64,000 bases of DNA, taken from Mesostigma viride (Eukaryota; Streptophyta; Mesostigmatophyceae; Mesostigmatales; Mesostigmataceae). The stretch is from contig RPFO01000296.1 in the NCBI GenBank assembly GCA_009746045.1, positions 1,357,775-1,421,774 of the forward strand. The letters are read 5' to 3'. A program made the position numbers and the translations under genes. The notes under the pieces are model-generated. The model ran no database searches and was not told where the DNA came from. It was given only the letters and a program-made list of their open reading frames with translations. Positions 61,493-64,000 of the stretch are shown here, in pieces (the stretch's first letter is position 1; each line of letters opens with the position of its first letter).

Positions 61493-64000
61493 ATGGGGCT
61501 TATAGCCATCACTCCGAAAATGCGTCCACCGGACCCTATCGTCATCCACAGCATGTTCTCCCGTATGACGCTGGGTGACAAGCAGCGGGTAAGAACAATG
61601 GCTTGTGTGGGTGAATACGAAACCGGCGCTGCTGCCCTTGAAGCTTTCCCCACGTCGAAATATCACACCGCAAGTTAGAGCACAGCATCACGAGCACGTG
61701 TGAGGTTTGAGCTTGTAAGCATCTAGGTAATGATGAGCGTTTCAATTTTTTGTGGATGGTCCGAACATCGGTCGCTTGTCACTTTACAGTACCTCAGTTC
61801 CTTGGGGGAGGCTTCTACGGAGAAACTACTGCAAGGGAACGGCAATGGAGGAAATAACCACGGAATGCGTGGAGAAAGAGCACAGGTTCCTCCTCCGACA
61901 AGAAGGCCTCCGGGTTTTTCGAATAATAGTGGTCCTAACCGGCCAGGCAGTGATTTCCGCTCCAGGGAATTCGACGATCTCTTCCAACCAGCGGAGGCCA
62001 GACCGACCCCGCGTGTTGTGAATGACGCCGTATTACCGAATCCTGTTTCGAATCAGCACTTGAGGCAGCGGCCAGATCCGCCTGTAAGTTGAGCATCCGG
62101 TTGATGTCGAAAGTGACATAGAGTTTATCGTTGTTTGCATTCCAACCGGTGCCGCTCCAAACATGCATAGCTAGAGAGACTTCGTGCATTTCTCAGTTTA
62201 TGTTTGCGCCAAATTTTCTATTGTAATCCAAATTTGGAAAGTGGCAGTCACGCGTTATAACACTAGCCTTTTAGCTTTTACGCACAGATCCTGCCAATCT
62301 CAAAGGTTGAAAATAAACACTGGCAGTTTGTTGAGCCAGACATTATCCTGCATATTGGACAAGCATCGAGCTGAAGCTACCAGTTCCCTGAAATTGTAAA
62401 TGGAGGAGTAAGCAGGGAATTCACGCTAGGCATGGATGCGCTGTCATAATCGCTTTCATCCAAGCTGTCGTTTTTGGCAGCAAGGATGCATGTCTATCTT
62501 AAATTTACAAGAAATCTAAAATATCAAGAATGACGTCATGTCTACATCTACAATTTGACCAGGAATGACCAGGAATGCTCTTGTGTATATATGGTCCACT
62601 GACTCCACTCGTTGCCCCCTTGTTAACAAATGCAATGTGCTTGTCTCCAATGATATCATGGTGCCAGCCTCCTGGCATTCATGCTAGGAATACACTCAAT
62701 ACAGGTATCAGTGGCGGCCCGTCCTGTGAGCCGGTATCACGGCTGTCCCAAGCCAGCGGGACACAGCTTCGAAATCATCCACCGGACTCCTCCATACGAG
62801 AAGCACCCGTGACCAGCGTGCCTGAGGTAAGGACCAGAAGCCATGATAGGCTGGGAAAATGACCGCAAGGCATCCGATTTTGGAACGAGGAAAAGCTGGA
62901 ATATAGAAAAACTTGGAATCAGAAGATATGTACTATCATAATGACGTCCAGAAATGGTACTACGGAAATTTCTTATGTGTTTTTGTGCCAGAAAAGGAGC
63001 AGCAAATTCTAAGTATTCCTAGAGGAGACTCCTTTCGTATGCATGCTCTCCATTCTGTCTGCATCTTTGCAGCTGGAAACCTTAGTCACCTTCGGAGAGC
63101 AGGCTTAGATTACCTTACACTCCCAACCTGCTTTTTTTCAATGATCGCCTTTTATATTGTCGCCTTTCCATCGTCACTTTCCCTTGTACTTCCAACCTTC
63201 CACTCTCGTTTATGGTGCCTGACCAGCGCCTTGGCCCCCTCGATTAACTATATAACCTTTTTCCATACTGTTACCTAGCGTGGCCCACCACGCATGCTGC
63301 TGGCAACCGCATATCCTGTCAGCTCTGCATCCAGTTTCGCTGACGTTTGATATCTTGGTACTGCTGTCTGCTAATGAGGAGTCTGAGCCGATATAGGTTG
63401 TATCAATGCCTAGGCATATATAGATTGGTCTGCGTGACAACTGACAAGCAAGCGCTGCCTGGAGATGCAGCGGTTTGGACAATTATATCGTTGCCGTCAT
63501 ATCCCACCCTGAAGACCAATATCAAACACTGATGTCAGTGCAAATATAGATTCCCCTTATCCATTTCGCATGCTCACATCACAGGACGCAGCCAGGGAGG
63601 GTCCCCAGCAGATCCCCCTCTACCCCCTCTTCTCTCAACGGCCCAAGTCAGCACCTCCAATGCCGACAGGGGCACAGAACCCTGCGTTAGATAGGCCCGC
63701 TCGGCCCACCAGGGAGCCAGTGCCCCCTCATGGCAGCCCCCCGCCACCGAGAGGAGGGGCAAGTCCACCCGGGAGGCACCCAAGTCAAGCCACAACAGGG
63801 CAAGCCGACCAAGCCCAAGCCAGGGCAGGACAGGTCATAAGAGGCCAGGGCGGGACTAACCAAGCTAGGGCAGGCCCAGGTGGGGTAGGCGCCTCCGGGC
63901 CAGGCCAGGCCATCCCAGGGACGCGACAGGGTGGTGAACGGCCTGCTGATTCTGTGGCGAGGAATGTATTGGCCTCCGACGCAGCGGCTCCCGTGGCGAG
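61493..64000 (+). CDS. Unrecognised Pro/Gly-rich protein, N-terminal exons (cut by window end)
   Basis: Proposed exons: 61493-61588, 61790-62083, 62668-62826, 63585-64000 and beyond, all phase 0 with good donors (CGG|GTAAGA, CCT|GTAAGT, GAG|GTAAGG) and acceptors (ACAG|TAC, CCAG|CCT, ACAG|GAC). The first residues are MGLIAITPKMRPPDPIVIHS, then a short helix-prone part (LSSLGEASTEKLLQ) and long low-complexity regions rich in Pro, Gly, Asn and Arg, with RREFDDLF-like and QAxAGQ-type repeats in the last exon. No domain was recognised and no function is proposed. The third exon's acceptor was chosen because it is the only one seen that keeps the frame open. The start codon is uncertain. Confidence 0.5.

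Noticed and set aside
61411-61745. Minus-strand frames near the start of the last gene
   Set aside because: They overlap exon 1 of the + strand model, which has a good donor and joins in frame to exon 2.

Overview
This is a nuclear genomic window from a photosynthetic eukaryote, most likely a green alga. Its genes are split by many GT-AG introns. Interstitial telomere-like repeats are of the plant type (TTTAGGG), coding exons are GC-rich, and two genes have their closest remembered relatives in plants (a plant-type lpxD and an ISS1/VAS1-type aromatic aminotransferase). No bacterial signals (operons, Shine-Dalgarno sites, CRISPR) are present. The species cannot be named from the sequence.

Layout. 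1-2634: repeats and no supported gene. 2635-4975 (+): two-exon acyl-CoA-binding-domain protein. 5470-22845: a nested transposon cluster. It holds LINE fragments, then a LINE copy (7966-22834) whose ORF1 is split by an 11.85-kb CACTA element (8607-20455). The CACTA element carries a complete seven-exon TNP2-like transposase (-) and a divergent six-exon second gene (+). Two 1,342-bp piggyBac-like elements with TTAA duplications sit in the cluster, one inside the CACTA and one inside the LINE tail. 23345-24178: another LINE fragment. 25480-37297 (-): a nine-exon lpxD-like acyltransferase gene of about 11.8 kb encoding about 336 aa, its introns swollen by minisatellites. 37619-41475: a 3.86-kb TIR element inserted in what was apparently a short head-to-head promoter. 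41812-54961 (+): a nine-exon ISS1/VAS1-like aminotransferase of about 410 aa, also full of intronic arrays. 55593-56780 (-): an intronless YEATS-domain (GAS41/YAF9-like) gene. 57401-61197: four serial LINE insertions. 61493-64000 (+): the first exons of an unrecognised Pro/Gly-rich protein that runs off the window.

The most unusual pattern is that introns of the three spliced host genes (acyl-CoA-binding, lpxD, aminotransferase) contain imperfect copies of the adjacent exon-intron junctions, here called 'edge echoes'. At lpxD exon 6 there is a visible series: the real 5' splice site, then three 37-bp copies of it, then a 34-bp minisatellite of about 81 units whose units still carry the splice-site core. 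This suggests introns here grow by repeated local duplication across splice junctions. LINEs in the window show a parallel habit of re-inserting into their own target-site duplications. Exon joins were worked out by hand from frame, splice consensus and protein-family resemblance. No database search or transcript evidence was available.
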